Shown here piece by piece: positions 15,013 through 24,096 of a stretch of DNA of 57,085 nt. The stretch is taken from NCBI GenBank assembly GCA_030653505.1, contig JAURZK010000044.1, forward strand, positions 1 to 57,085, written 5' to 3'. This DNA comes from Rubrivivax sp. (GTDB lineage: Bacteria; Pseudomonadota; Gammaproteobacteria; Burkholderiales; Burkholderiaceae_C). Every line of letters begins with the position of its first letter. The stretch's first letter is position 1. The notes beneath the pieces were generated by a model. The model had not been told where the DNA came from and ran no database searches. It saw nothing but the letters and a program-made list of their open reading frames with translations. The translations under genes and the position numbers were made by a program.

Positions 15013-15987
15013 ATGAATCTACTGAAGTTTGCGCTGGCAATCTCGACCCTGGCGTGGCTCGCGCAACTGGCCCCGGCACAGGCCCAGGCCCAGGCCTGGC
15101 CGTCCAAATCGATCCAGATGATCGTGCCGCAAGGTGCGGGCGGCAGCACCGATGCCGTGGCGCGCGCGCTGGGGCAGGCGCTGGGCGACAGCCTGGGCCA
15201 GACCGTGGTGATCGACAACCGCGCCGGTGCCGGCGGGACGCTCGGCGTGACGGCAGCGGCCCGAGCGCCGGCCGACGGCTACACCATCCTGATGGGATCG
15301 AGTACCACGGTGGCAGCCAACACCTTTCTGTATGCCACCTTTGCCGTCGAGCCGCTGAAGGACTTCGTGCCGCTGGTGATGGTGGCCGATGCGCCGTTCG
15401 CCGTGGTGGTTCCGAGCACGTCGCCGTACCAGACACTGAAGGATCTGATCGCCGCAGCCAAGGCCGCGCCCGGCAAGCTCAACTATGGCTCCGGAACCAG
15501 CTCGGCCTTGCTGTGCACCGAGTTGTTGAAGTCGGCCGCCGGCATCGATTTGGTCAGGGTGCCTTACAAGGCATCGCCGCAGGCGCTGACCGACCTGCTG
15601 GGTGGCCAACTGCAGGTGGTCTGCGAGCCCTTTTCGACCAGCCTGCCGCTGATCCGCAGCGGCAAGCTGCGCGCACTGGCGCAAACCGGCGCGACGCACT
15701 CGTCGCTGGCCCCGGACATCCCGACCATTGCCGAAGCAGGCACGCCGGGCGTGGAATACACCGCCTGGATCGGCCTCTACGCGCCCGCGGCCGTGCCGGC
15801 CGACGTCGTCGCCCGCTTGCGCAGCACCTTGCTGAAGATCGTCAATGACCCCGCCGTGAAGGACAAGATCCGCAGCGTCGGCTTCGATCCGCGCCCCGGC
15901 GACGCGGAGAAATTGAGTGCCACTCACCGCGCCGAGATCACGAAGGTCGGCAACGTCGTCAAGGCCGCCGGCATCAAGGCCGAGTAG
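15013..15987 (+). CDS. TctC/Bug-family periplasmic solute-binding receptor
   Basis: A 324-residue tripartite-tricarboxylate-type binding protein. A signal peptide ends at about residue 28 (LAPAQAQAQA followed by WPSKSI). The family blocks are IVPQGAGGSTDAVAR, NRAGAGGTLG, PADGYTILMG and AYGSGTSS-type NYGSGTSS. It would bind a carboxylic acid in the periplasm. No TctA or TctB membrane genes are in the window. The start ATG follows TTGGAGA; a longer frame would add 12 residues before the signal peptide. It is the first gene of a rightward run. Confidence 0.9.
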   Translation: MNLLKFALAISTLAWLAQLAPAQAQAQAWPSKSIQMIVPQGAGGSTDAVARALGQALGDSLGQTVVIDNRAGAGGTLGVTAAARAPADGYTILMGSSTTVAANTFLYATFAVEPLKDFVPLVMVADAPFAVVVPSTSPYQTLKDLIAAAKAAPGKLNYGSGTSSALLCTELLKSAAGIDLVRVPYKASPQALTDLLGGQLQVVCEPFSTSLPLIRSGKLRALAQTGATHSSLAPDIPTIAEAGTPGVEYTAWIGLYAPAAVPADVVARLRSTLLKIVNDPAVKDKIRSVGFDPRPGDAEKLSATHRAEITKVGNVVKAAGIKAE

Positions 15988-16032
15988 AGCCGCCCACGGG
16001 CTGATCATCAACAACGGCGACCGGGGAACCCC

Positions 16033-17013
16033 ATGGCACCAACATTTTCTCTCCTGCGACAGGCGCTGCGACAGCTCGCCTTGTTCGCCTTGCTCGCTCA
16101 GGGATCGTGGACATTCGCTGCCGAGCCTTATCCGGCGAAGCCGGTCCGTATCGTCGTGCCGTTCGGCGCGGGCGGCAGCACGGACGTGTTGGCGAGACTG
16201 GTGGCACCCAAGCTGTCCGAGTCGCTCAAGCAGAACTTCTTTGTTGAGTCGATGCCGGGCGCCGATGGCACCATCGGCACCGGTGCCGTGGCACGAGCAG
16301 CGCCCGACGGCTATACCCTGCTGATGACGGCCGCCAGCCCCCTGACACTCGCGCCGGTGTTGCAGAAAGTGCCCTATGACCCGGTCAAGGACTTCGCACC
16401 GATCTCGTTGATGGTCAATCTGAACGGCGTCCTGGTCGTCAACGCGGCACTTCCGGTGCGCACCATGCAGGACTTCGCTTCCGAAGCACGCAGCCGGCCC
16501 GGGCGCTTCAGCTTCGGCGCCGGCACCTCGCTGCTTCGCCTGATCGGTGAGCAGTTGAAGCAGGCGCTGCAGGCGGACCTCACGGTGGTGCCCTACAAGG
16601 GGACCGGACCGCAGTTGAACGCCGTCCTCGCGGGCGAGGTCGACGCCGTGGTCGACCCCTTCGTCGGCATTCCGCACATCAAAGCGGGCAAGCTGCGCCC
16701 GCTTGCGGTGCTGCAGAGCAGCCGTTCGCCGCTGCTGCCCGACGTTCCCACTCTCGAAGAAAGCGGCATCAAAGGCATCACGCTGGGCAGCTGGACCGCC
16801 CTGCTGGCGCCGGCGGGCACGCCGCCGGAGATCGTCGCTCGCCTGTCGGCCGAAGTGGCCCGCATCATGTCGCTGCCGGAGGTGCGCGAGCGCCTGGTCA
16901 CGCTGTACCAGGAACCTGCCGGGAGCACGCCGGCTGAATTGGCCGCCACGGTGGAATCCGACCTCGCCAAGTGGCGGCGCATCGCCAAGGAATCGAACTT
17001 CAAACCCAACTGA
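16033..17013 (+). CDS. TctC/Bug-family periplasmic solute-binding receptor
   Basis: A 326-residue second receptor, 45 bases after the first. It has a signal peptide of about 29 residues (ALFALLAQGSWTFAA, then EPYPAKPVRI), IVVPFGAGGSTDVLAR, MPGADGTIGTGA, PDGYTLLMTAAS and a VVPYKGTGPQL ligand-loop segment. Sequence identity to the neighbour looks moderate, so the two probably bind different or differently substituted acids. Its coding region is followed by two hairpins before the thioesterase gene. Confidence 0.9.
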   Translation: MAPTFSLLRQALRQLALFALLAQGSWTFAAEPYPAKPVRIVVPFGAGGSTDVLARLVAPKLSESLKQNFFVESMPGADGTIGTGAVARAAPDGYTLLMTAASPLTLAPVLQKVPYDPVKDFAPISLMVNLNGVLVVNAALPVRTMQDFASEARSRPGRFSFGAGTSLLRLIGEQLKQALQADLTVVPYKGTGPQLNAVLAGEVDAVVDPFVGIPHIKAGKLRPLAVLQSSRSPLLPDVPTLEESGIKGITLGSWTALLAPAGTPPEIVARLSAEVARIMSLPEVRERLVTLYQEPAGSTPAELAATVESDLAKWRRIAKESNFKPN

Positions 17014-17022
17014 GCACCCCCA

Positions 17023-17043
17023 GGAAATGACTTCGTCATTCCC
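17023..17043. repeat. Hairpin after the second TctC gene
   Basis: GGAAATGAC and GTCATTCCC pair over 9 bases with one A-C mismatch around the loop TTC, 10 bases after the TctC stop codon. There is no T-run, so it is not a standard intrinsic terminator. It may stabilise the upstream transcript. Confidence 0.4.
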
Positions 17044-17059
17044 GCCCCCAGCGGTCACG

Positions 17060-17081
17060 CAAAGTGGCAAAGCCACATTTG
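17060..17081. repeat. Second hairpin before the thioesterase gene
   Basis: CAAAGTGGC and GCCACATTTG pair around an AAA loop with one bulged base. The GTG that would give the longest reading of the next gene lies inside this stem, which favours the downstream TTG start at 17115. Confidence 0.35.
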
Positions 17082-17114
17082 CTTGAGAGGCTGCATCTTT
17101 CACCGGGAGCCGCA

Positions 17115-17540
17115 TTGCTCATCGAAACCCACCTCGGCCGAGTCGCGCCCGGCGAGTGCGACCACCTCGGCCACATGAACGTCCAGTTCTACGTCTCCAA
17201 GGTTTCCGACGCGGCCTGGCATGTGATGGCCTCGATCGGCATCACGCCGGCGTTCATCCGCGAACGCCGCCAGGCGCCGGCCGCCGTCAAGCAGGAGATC
17301 GCCTACCTCAGGGAACTGCGCGCCGGCGACCTGCTGCGCATGGACAGCGGTGTGCTCGAGGCCAGCGAGAAGCGGCTGACCTTCTACCACCGGCTGACGA
17401 ACGTCGAGACCGGCCAGGTGGCGATGACGTCCAAGGTCTACACCGTCAACATGGACCTCGACGCGCGCCGCTCGACGCTGCTGGACCCGGCCATCCTGGC
17501 CAGAGCGCTGGAACGTCTGCTGCCGGAAACCGCACTATGA
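17115..17540 (+). CDS. Hotdog-fold acyl-CoA thioesterase (4HBT-like)
   Basis: A 141-residue hotdog protein with the active-site block ECDHLGHMNVQFYVSKVSDA near residues 17-36; the aspartate and GHMN segment are typical of 4-hydroxybenzoyl-CoA-type thioesterases. I choose the TTG at 17115 because GGGAG lies 5 bases upstream and the resulting N-terminus matches the paralogue that follows. A GTG at 17064 would add 17 residues. It would hydrolyse an acyl-CoA or release a dead-end thioester. Its stop overlaps the next gene's ATG by 4 bases. Confidence 0.78.
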   Translation: MLIETHLGRVAPGECDHLGHMNVQFYVSKVSDAAWHVMASIGITPAFIRERRQAPAAVKQEIAYLRELRAGDLLRMDSGVLEASEKRLTFYHRLTNVETGQVAMTSKVYTVNMDLDARRSTLLDPAILARALERLLPETAL

Positions 17541-18439
17541 GCGCGCCCACTTTCATCACCGGACGGGGTGCCATCAACTCCTGGGAGTGCGACCAGTGGG
17601 GCCACCTGAACGTGCAGTTCTATCTGGCCAAGGCCAGCGATGCGCAGGCCCATCTGGCCGCCCGCCTGGGTTTGATGCCGACGCGCCTGCGCAGCTTGAA
17701 GGGCAGCCTGATGCCGGTCACCGACCGCGCGCTGTTCAAGCGCGAACTGCGCGCCGGCGACATCTACTTCATCCGTTCGGGCATTCGCGCCGTGGCGGCA
17801 GACGGCACGTTGGACATCGCCAGCCGCATGGTCAACCAGGAGACCGGCATCGAATCGGCGGCGTTCGAGACGCGCCTGCGCTGGGTCGGGCCAGACCGCA
17901 CGACGCCCCTGCCCTGGCCCGATGACGTTGCGGCGGCCGCCGCAACGCTGGCAGGCGAACTGGCCGAATTGCAGCGGCCCCAGCCGATGGCGGACGTGCT
18001 GCCAATGCAACAGCAGCCCGAGCGCCTGCTGCTGACCTACCGCGGCTCGGTCGAGACCTGGGAGTGCGATGCCGACCGCGTGGCACCGCCGCGCGCGCAC
18101 ATTGCGCGCCTCAACGACGCGATCACCCACGTGTTCCGGGCGTTGAAGATCGACCGCGCCGAACTGTTCGCGAGCGGGCTGGGATCGGCGGCGCTCGACT
18201 ACGACATCGCGTATCACCGGCCGCTGCGGTCCGGCACCGCGGTGGAGATCCGCAGCGGCATGCTCGCGCTGAGCGACAAGGTCTTTCACCTGGTGCACTA
18301 CGTTTTGGGTTCGGCCAGCGGTGAAGTGATCACCACAATCGTTGTTGCTGCGCTGTTCTTCGACCTGGCGGCGCGCAAGTCGGTACCGATTCCGGCTGCC
18401 GTCCGCGCCGAAGCCCAGCGTCTGCTTGCAGGGGCGTGA
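17537..18439 (+). CDS. Two-domain hotdog thioesterase-like protein
   Basis: A 300-residue tandem of two hotdog domains. Domain 1 (about residues 5-135) keeps the active-site block ECDQWGHLNVQFYLAKASDA. Domain 2 (about 160-295) begins WECDADRVAPPRAHIARLND, where the GHLN segment is lost, so only the first site looks functional. It is translationally coupled to the single-domain paralogue upstream and lies 1 base before the CoA-transferase gene. It is probably a thioesterase or acyl-CoA-binding protein acting on the same substrate series. The second domain may be structural. Confidence 0.76.
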   Translation: MSAPTFITGRGAINSWECDQWGHLNVQFYLAKASDAQAHLAARLGLMPTRLRSLKGSLMPVTDRALFKRELRAGDIYFIRSGIRAVAADGTLDIASRMVNQETGIESAAFETRLRWVGPDRTTPLPWPDDVAAAAATLAGELAELQRPQPMADVLPMQQQPERLLLTYRGSVETWECDADRVAPPRAHIARLNDAITHVFRALKIDRAELFASGLGSAALDYDIAYHRPLRSGTAVEIRSGMLALSDKVFHLVHYVLGSASGEVITTIVVAALFFDLAARKSVPIPAAVRAEAQRLLAGA

Positions 18440-18440
18440 C

Positions 18441-19643
18441 ATGAGCCAGCCCCCACTCGGCGCGCTGGCCGGCCTGCGCGTGCTCGACCTCTCGCGGGTG
18501 CTGGCCGGCCCGCTGTGCGCGCAGATGCTCGCCGATCACGGCGCCAGCGTCATCAAGGTCGAGCCGCCCGACGGCGACGAGGCACGCCGCTTCGGCCCGC
18601 CCCTGGACGAGCGCGGTGAAGTGGCCTACTTCGGTGCGCTGAACCGCGGCAAACGATCGATCGCCGTCGACCTGTCGCGCCCGGCGGGGCGCGCCGTGCT
18701 CGAACGCCTGCTTGCCGGTGCCGACGTGCTGATCGAGAACTTCCTGCCCGGCACCATGGAGAAGTGGGGCCTGGGCTACGAGGGCACGCTCGCAGCACGC
18801 CATCCGCGGCTGATCTATTGCAGCGTCAGCGGCTTCGGCGCCGACGGGCCGCTGGGCGGCCTTCCCGGCTATGACGCCGTGCTGCAGGCGATCTGCGGCC
18901 TGATGAGCGTCAACGGCACGCCCGACTCAGGCCCGTTGCGGCTTGGTGTGCCGGTGGTCGACTACCTCACCGGCTACAACGCACTCAGCGGCGTGCTGCT
19001 GGCGCTGGCGGCGCGCGAGCGCAGCAGCCTCGGCCAGCGCGTTGAGGCGACGCTGTTCGACACCGGCCTGGCGCTGCTGGTGCCGCATGCGTCGAACTGG
19101 TTCTATTCGGGCCGCATCCCACAGCGCATGGGCAGCGCCCACCCTAACATCGCGCCCTACGACCGTTACGCGGCGGCTGACGGCGAGGTCTTCCTCGGCG
19201 TCGTCAACAACGGCCAGTTCAAGCGCTTCTGCGAATGCGTGTCGCGTCCAGACCTGGCCAGCGACCCGCGATTCTCCGAGAGCTCGTTGCGGCTGACCAA
19301 CCGGGACGCACTGCGAGCCGAAATTGAACGCACGCTGGTCAACGTCCCGGCTGCTGCGCTGTGCGACGATCTGATGCGCCGCGGCGTACCGGCGGGACCG
19401 GTGAACGATGTGGCGCAGGCCCTGTCACAGCCGCACGCGGTCCACCGCGGCATGGTGGTGGACCAACAGGGCCACCGCTCGCTGGGCCTGCCGGTGAAGC
19501 TCTCCACAAACCCTGGCTGCGCCGACACACTGCCGCCGCAGCTGAGCGAGCATGCCGGCGCCATCCTGTCGGAACTGGGCTATGACGCCGCCGCCATCGA
19601 GTCGCTGCAGGCCGATGGCACGATCACTCGCCCCCTGATTTGA
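18441..19643 (+). CDS. Family III CoA-transferase (formyl-CoA-transferase-like)
   Basis: A 400-residue CaiB/BaiF-type CoA-transferase. It has LRVLDLSRVLAGPLCAQMLADHGASVIKVE in two family blocks, LNRGKRSIAVDL, ENFLPGTMEKWGL and the catalytic Asp145 in the classical GYDAVLQA. It belongs to a different subgroup from the ALDDLIQ-type enzymes elsewhere in the window and is nearer to formyl- or succinyl-CoA transferases. It is the last gene in a rightward run with two receptors and two thioesterase-like proteins, which suits activation of an imported acid. Confidence 0.9.
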   Translation: MSQPPLGALAGLRVLDLSRVLAGPLCAQMLADHGASVIKVEPPDGDEARRFGPPLDERGEVAYFGALNRGKRSIAVDLSRPAGRAVLERLLAGADVLIENFLPGTMEKWGLGYEGTLAARHPRLIYCSVSGFGADGPLGGLPGYDAVLQAICGLMSVNGTPDSGPLRLGVPVVDYLTGYNALSGVLLALAARERSSLGQRVEATLFDTGLALLVPHASNWFYSGRIPQRMGSAHPNIAPYDRYAAADGEVFLGVVNNGQFKRFCECVSRPDLASDPRFSESSLRLTNRDALRAEIERTLVNVPAAALCDDLMRRGVPAGPVNDVAQALSQPHAVHRGMVVDQQGHRSLGLPVKLSTNPGCADTLPPQLSEHAGAILSELGYDAAAIESLQADGTITRPLI

Positions 19644-19690
19644 GGAACGGCCTTCCGATCAACCCTTTCCGGGTCGACCAGCCGGCACGC

Positions 19691-20863
19691 TCAGCCCCTG
19701 CGCTGATCGAATGCCCGACCGTAGACCATGGACGCAATCGTGTTGCGCAGGATCTCGGTGGTGCCGCCGCCGAGCGCGAAGCCGCGCGAGTCGCGCACCA
19801 TGCGCTCCAGCGGCAGCGCGCGCGTGAAGCCGGCGTGGCCGTGGATCTGCAGCGCCTCGTTGGTGACACGCTGCACCATCTCGTTGGCGTAGAGCTTGGC
19901 CATCGCGGCTTCCAGCGGGTCGGGGAAGCCGTCGACCAGATTCGTCGCGGCGCGGTAGATCATCAGGCGGGCGGCGTGCAGCTGCACCGCCATGTCGGCG
20001 ATCTTCCACTGCAGGCCCTGGAACTCGCAGATCGGCCGACCGAACTGCTCGCGCTCTTGGGAATACTTCTTGGCCGCCTCGTAGGCGGCCTGCGCCACGC
20101 CCAGGCACATGGCGGCGTTGCCGACGCGCTCAGGCCCGAAGGAACTCATCAGGCGCTTGAAGCTGCGCGTCGAGTCGGGGTCGCCGGCCAGGATCACGTT
20201 CTGCATCGGCACGCGGCAATGGTCGAAGTAGAGCTCGACCTCGGGCATGCCGCGCCCGCCCATCTTGCGGTCCGGGTGGCCGACCTCGAAGCCCTTCATG
20301 CCGCGCTCGACCACCAGGGCGCCGATGCCGCGCGGGCCCTGCGTCTTGCCCCAGCGCGCGAACACGAAGATGTGGCTGGCCAGGTGGCCGCCGGTGCAAT
20401 AGGCCTTCTGCCCGTTGAGCACGATGTGGTCGCCATCCGGCGTGGCCGAGGTGATCATGTCGGTCATGGCCGAGCCGGCGCCGGGCTCGCTGATGCCGAT
20501 GGCGAAGTTGTAGTCGCCCTTGGCGCAGCCCGGCAGCCAGCGCTGCTTCTGCTCTTCGGACGCCAGCACCGCCAGCGCGCGCGACGGCCCGTTGAGCGCG
20601 ATCTGCGCCACCAGCGCGGTGTTGAAGCACACCCGCGCCACTTCTTCGAGCAGGATGGTGCCCTGGATCACCGGCGCGCCCGAGCCACCGTAGGCCTCCG
20701 GTATCACCATGCCGAGGTAGCCGAGTTTGGCGAGCAAGTCGCGGTTCTCGGTCGGGAATTCCTCCTTCTCGTCCCAGTACGCGGCCTTGGCGCTGAAGGC
20801 GCGCTCGGCGGTCTTGCGGATTTCCTGGCGGAAGGCTTCGAGGTCGGGGTCGAGCTGGAACAT
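19691..20863 (-). CDS. Acyl-CoA dehydrogenase
   Basis: A 390-residue acyl-CoA dehydrogenase. Blocks in order: IPEAYGGSGAPV, IGISEPGAGSAMTD, LNGQKAYCTGG, MGGRGMPEVEL, QEREQFGRPICEFQGLQWKIADM, HGHAGFTRALPLERMVRD and ALGGGTTEI. The position of the Glu376 catalytic base of medium-chain enzymes is Gly here, as in many bacterial members that place the base elsewhere. It is the last gene of the 14-gene leftward run, 16 bases after a crotonase. Electrons pass to ETF. Substrate unknown. Confidence 0.9.
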   Translation of the reverse strand: MFQLDPDLEAFRQEIRKTAERAFSAKAAYWDEKEEFPTENRDLLAKLGYLGMVIPEAYGGSGAPVIQGTILLEEVARVCFNTALVAQIALNGPSRALAVLASEEQKQRWLPGCAKGDYNFAIGISEPGAGSAMTDMITSATPDGDHIVLNGQKAYCTGGHLASHIFVFARWGKTQGPRGIGALVVERGMKGFEVGHPDRKMGGRGMPEVELYFDHCRVPMQNVILAGDPDSTRSFKRLMSSFGPERVGNAAMCLGVAQAAYEAAKKYSQEREQFGRPICEFQGLQWKIADMAVQLHAARLMIYRAATNLVDGFPDPLEAAMAKLYANEMVQRVTNEALQIHGHAGFTRALPLERMVRDSRGFALGGGTTEILRNTIASMVYGRAFDQRRG

Positions 20864-20879
20864 GGTGGGCACTCCGGAG

Positions 20880-21650
20880 TCAATGGCCGACGAAACTGGG
20901 CTTGCGCTTTTCCATGAAGGCCGCCACACCTTCCTTGCGGTCGTCGCTGTGCAGCACCAGGTTCTGGGCCTGCGCTTCGTAGTCCAGGAAGGCTTCCAGG
21001 CTGGGCTGCATGGCATTGCGGAACATGCGCTTGCCGACCGCAAGCGCGAAGGTGGCCGATTCGGCCAGTTCCTCGGCCAGCGCGACGGCCCGCGCGTCGA
21101 GCTGATCGTCGGGCAGCACCTCGTTGACCATGCCGAGCTGCCGGCCTTCCTCGGCCGGCACCATGCGCGCCGTCATCATCAGCTCGCGCGCCCGCAGCAC
21201 GCCGATGTACTGGGTCAGGAAGTAGGCCGCCGCGCCGTCGGGCGCGAGGCCGATCTTCTTGAACACCAGGCTGAACTTGGCGTTGTCCGAGGTCAGGATC
21301 AGGTCGCAGGCCAGCGCCAGGCTCCAGCCGACGCCCACCGTAGCACCACGCACCACGGCGATCACCGGCTTGTCGAGGTTGGCCAAGCCGGCGATGACGC
21401 GGTGCGCGCGCTGAATGCGCTGGCGGCCGGACAGCACGTCCAGCCCCTGCATCGTGCCGACGTCGGCACCGGCGCAAAAGGCCCGGCCCTCGCCGCGCAG
21501 CAGCACGGCGCGCACTTCGCGGTCCTTCTGCAGAGTCGTGGTGGCTTCGGCGAGCAATTCCATCATCTCCGGCGTGAGCGCGTTCAGCCGCTCGGGACGG
21601 GCAAGAACCACGTGCGCTACCGCGCCATGGCGTTCGATTCGGACAGTCAT
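20880..21650 (-). CDS. Enoyl-CoA hydratase/isomerase family protein
   Basis: A 256-residue crotonase with GEGRAFCAGADVG and VRGATVGVGWSLALACDLIL. The Glu144 position of rat crotonase is replaced (LVFKKIGLAPDG); the Glu164 position is Glu (RARELMMTA). This resembles PaaG-like isomerase members. The start ATG has an AGGAG site; a longer frame reading into the 76-base upstream gap is unlikely. It follows an AliB-like dehydrogenase gene, the same order seen at 41023/40241. Confidence 0.86.
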   Translation of the reverse strand: MTVRIERHGAVAHVVLARPERLNALTPEMMELLAEATTTLQKDREVRAVLLRGEGRAFCAGADVGTMQGLDVLSGRQRIQRAHRVIAGLANLDKPVIAVVRGATVGVGWSLALACDLILTSDNAKFSLVFKKIGLAPDGAAAYFLTQYIGVLRARELMMTARMVPAEEGRQLGMVNEVLPDDQLDARAVALAEELAESATFALAVGKRMFRNAMQPSLEAFLDYEAQAQNLVLHSDDRKEGVAAFMEKRKPSFVGH

Positions 21651-21726
21651 CGGAGTCTCCTGAAGTGGAGTGGCAAGCCCAACGCTCCGGCGATCGGCGC
21701 GGAGTGGGGGTCGTCGCCGGGTCAGC

Positions 21727-22899
21727 TCACTGCTTGCTGCCCTGGGCGTACTGCACGGCAATACGGCCGACGCGCTCGCGCGCAATCACGAGCTTCATGA
21801 TCTGCGCCGTGCCGTCGCCGATCTGAAGGCCTAGCGTGTCGCGCATGCGCTGCTGGTGCGGCAGGTCGGTGGTGTAGCCGTAGTGGCCGTGGGTCAGCAG
21901 GCACTGTGTGATGACCTCGTAGCTGATCTTGGGCACCCACCACTTGCACATCGCCGCCTCGGCCGTGTGCGGCAGACCGGCATCGCGCAGCCACAGCGTG
22001 CGGTAGCACAGCGCGCGCGCGGCGGTCAGCAGTGTGTCGGCCTCGGCCAGCGGAAAGGTCACGCCCTGGTACTGGGCCAAGGGCGCGCCGAAGGCCTGGC
22101 GTTCCTTGATGTATTCCCACGACTCGTCCAGCGAGGCCTGTGCTGCGGCCAGGCACTGCAGGCCGATCAGCGCGCGGCTGTAGTCGAAGCCGTTCATGAT
22201 CTGGAAGAAGGCGCGGTTCTCCTCGCCCATGCGGTAGTTGGCCGGGATCTTGACGTTGTCGAAGAACACCGAACCGCGGCCGACGATCTTGGTGCCCACG
22301 TCGTTGAAGCGCGAGCGGCTGACGCCCGGGGCGTTCATCGGGATGACAAAGGCGCTGATTCCCTTGGCCACGTCCTCGACCTTGCCGGTGCGCGCAAAGG
22401 CCACGATCAGGTCGGCCTGCTCACAGAAGCTGATCGAGGTCTTCTCGCCGTTGATGACGTATTGGTCGCCCTGGCGTTCAGCGCGCAGGATCAGGTTGGC
22501 CGCATCCGAGCCGCCGCGCGGTTCGGTCAGGCCCAGGGCTACCAGGGCCTCGCCCGCCGCCAGCTTGGGCACCCACTCGGCGGCCACATCGGGTTCGGCG
22601 TACTTGCACAGGATCTGGCCCATCAGCCAGCTCACCAGTTGCACGTAACTGATGTTGAAGTCGCCGTAGGCGATCTGCTCGATGATCACGCCCGAGGTCA
22701 CGCAGTCCACGCCCAAGCCGCCGAAGTCCTCCGGCAGGCCGGCGCTGATCAGACCCAGGCTGCCCATCTCCTTGAGGACGCCGCGATCGATGGTGTGGCT
22801 CTTCTCCCGCTTCATGTAGTCGGGGGCCAGGCGTTCCTTGGCGAAGCGGGCCGCCAGGTCGCGCATCGCGGTTTGTTCGTCGTTGAGCGAAAAGTCCAT
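21727..22899 (-). CDS. Acyl-CoA dehydrogenase (cyclohexanecarboxyl-CoA dehydrogenase-like)
   Basis: A 390-residue acyl-CoA dehydrogenase with LPEDFGGLGVDCV, EQIAYGDFNISYVQL, LGLTEPRGGSDAANL, FNDVGTKIVGRGSVFF and the C-terminal IGDGTAQIMK. Asp takes the place of the usual Glu376-position residue. The YGDFN block and IGDGTAQ are typical of dehydrogenases acting on cyclohexane- or cyclohexene-carboxyl-CoA, though sequence alone does not prove alicyclic substrates. A close paralogue is at 41023-42189, and both are followed directly by a crotonase gene. Confidence 0.88.
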   Translation of the reverse strand: MDFSLNDEQTAMRDLAARFAKERLAPDYMKREKSHTIDRGVLKEMGSLGLISAGLPEDFGGLGVDCVTSGVIIEQIAYGDFNISYVQLVSWLMGQILCKYAEPDVAAEWVPKLAAGEALVALGLTEPRGGSDAANLILRAERQGDQYVINGEKTSISFCEQADLIVAFARTGKVEDVAKGISAFVIPMNAPGVSRSRFNDVGTKIVGRGSVFFDNVKIPANYRMGEENRAFFQIMNGFDYSRALIGLQCLAAAQASLDESWEYIKERQAFGAPLAQYQGVTFPLAEADTLLTAARALCYRTLWLRDAGLPHTAEAAMCKWWVPKISYEVITQCLLTHGHYGYTTDLPHQQRMRDTLGLQIGDGTAQIMKLVIARERVGRIAVQYAQGSKQ

Positions 22900-22931
22900 C
22901 TCAGGGTCTCCTTGGTGGATTGGCGCCGGTG

Positions 22932-24080
22932 TCAGGCGAAGATGTGCCCGGCGATCACGTTCTTCTGCGTCTGCGTGGTACCGCCGGTCAGCGTGAGCAT
23001 GCGCACGTCGCGCACCATGCGTTCCAGCGGCAGCGAGCCGAAGTAGCCGTAGCCACCAAACATCTGCTGGCATTGCACGGTGACGCGCTGCGCCATTTCG
23101 GTGGCAAAGACCTTGGCGATCGAGCACAGCTGCGGGTCGGGCTTGCCGGCGTCGATCAGCGCCAGTGCCTTGTAGCAAAGGCAGCGCGCGGCCTCGATCT
23201 CGATCAGCGAATCGGCCATCATCCAGCGCAGGCCCTGCATCTCGCTGAGCTTCTGGCCGAACTGCTCGCGCACCGTCATGTACTCGCGCGCCAGGTCGAA
23301 CGCGCCCTCGGCCACGCCCAGTGCCATCACGCCCATGCCGACGCGGGTGCCGTTGTAGATGGTCAGCGGCTTGACGAAACCGCGCGAGTTGCCGGGGTCG
23401 CCCAGGGTCACGATGTTGCCTGCCGGCACGCGCACGTTGTCGAAGAACAGCTCGTTCTCGGCCGCGCCACGCACGCCCATCTTGCCTTCGAGCTTGCGCA
23501 CCGTCAGCCCCGGCCGGTCGCGCTCGACGACGATGGTGCCGATGCCCTTGGCGCCGCTGGACGGGCCGAAGCGCGCGTACACCAGGTGCATGTCGGCGCG
23601 GTCGCCGAAGGTGGTGAAGATCTTGCTGCCGTTGATCAGAACCTCGTCGCCATCGCGCACGGCCGCCGTGCGGATGGCGGTGCCGTCGGAGCCGGCCTGC
23701 GGTTCGGTCCAGGCGATGCTGCATTCGAGCTCGCCGCTGACGAAGCGCGGCACCAGGCGGCGCTTCAGTTCATCAGGCCCGTGGTTGGCGATGATGCGCG
23801 GCGACACGTTCTGATCGTGCACGATCATCGCCGTCAGCAGGTCGACCTTGGCCAGTTCCTCGATCACCAGGTAGGTGCTGACCAGCCCGGCACCCGAGCC
23901 ACCGAATTCTTTGTCAACGCTCAGGCCCAGGTAGCCGAGTTCGGCCAGGCGGTGCTTGTTCTCCTCCGGGAAGGCTTCCTCGCGGTCCCAGCGCGCGGCC
24001 TTGTCGCGAAATTCGTGCTGCGCCAGCTTGCGCGCGGCGTCGCGCAACTGCACTTGTTCTTCGGTCAGATCAAAGTCCAT
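22932..24080 (-). CDS. Acyl-CoA dehydrogenase
   Basis: A 382-residue acyl-CoA dehydrogenase. Blocks: MDFDLTEEQVQLRDAARKLAQ, VDKEFGGSGAGL, IAWTEPQAGSDGTAIRT, MGVRGAAENELFF, REQFGQKLSEMQGLRWMMAD, FGGYGYFGSLPLERMVRDVR and LTGGTTQTQKN. The Glu376-equivalent position is Gly. It is the middle of three consecutive dehydrogenase genes with short 16-32 base gaps, in the 14-gene leftward run. It probably accepts a substrate related to, but distinct from, those of its neighbours. Confidence 0.9.
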   Translation of the reverse strand: MDFDLTEEQVQLRDAARKLAQHEFRDKAARWDREEAFPEENKHRLAELGYLGLSVDKEFGGSGAGLVSTYLVIEELAKVDLLTAMIVHDQNVSPRIIANHGPDELKRRLVPRFVSGELECSIAWTEPQAGSDGTAIRTAAVRDGDEVLINGSKIFTTFGDRADMHLVYARFGPSSGAKGIGTIVVERDRPGLTVRKLEGKMGVRGAAENELFFDNVRVPAGNIVTLGDPGNSRGFVKPLTIYNGTRVGMGVMALGVAEGAFDLAREYMTVREQFGQKLSEMQGLRWMMADSLIEIEAARCLCYKALALIDAGKPDPQLCSIAKVFATEMAQRVTVQCQQMFGGYGYFGSLPLERMVRDVRMLTLTGGTTQTQKNVIAGHIFA

Positions 24081-24096
24081 GCGGGGCCTCAGCGGC

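Noticed and set aside
17064..17114. GTG at 17064 as start of the thioesterase gene
   Set aside because: The GTG lies within a hairpin stem and has no ribosome-binding site. The TTG at 17115 has GGGAG upstream and gives an N-terminus matching the paralogue.
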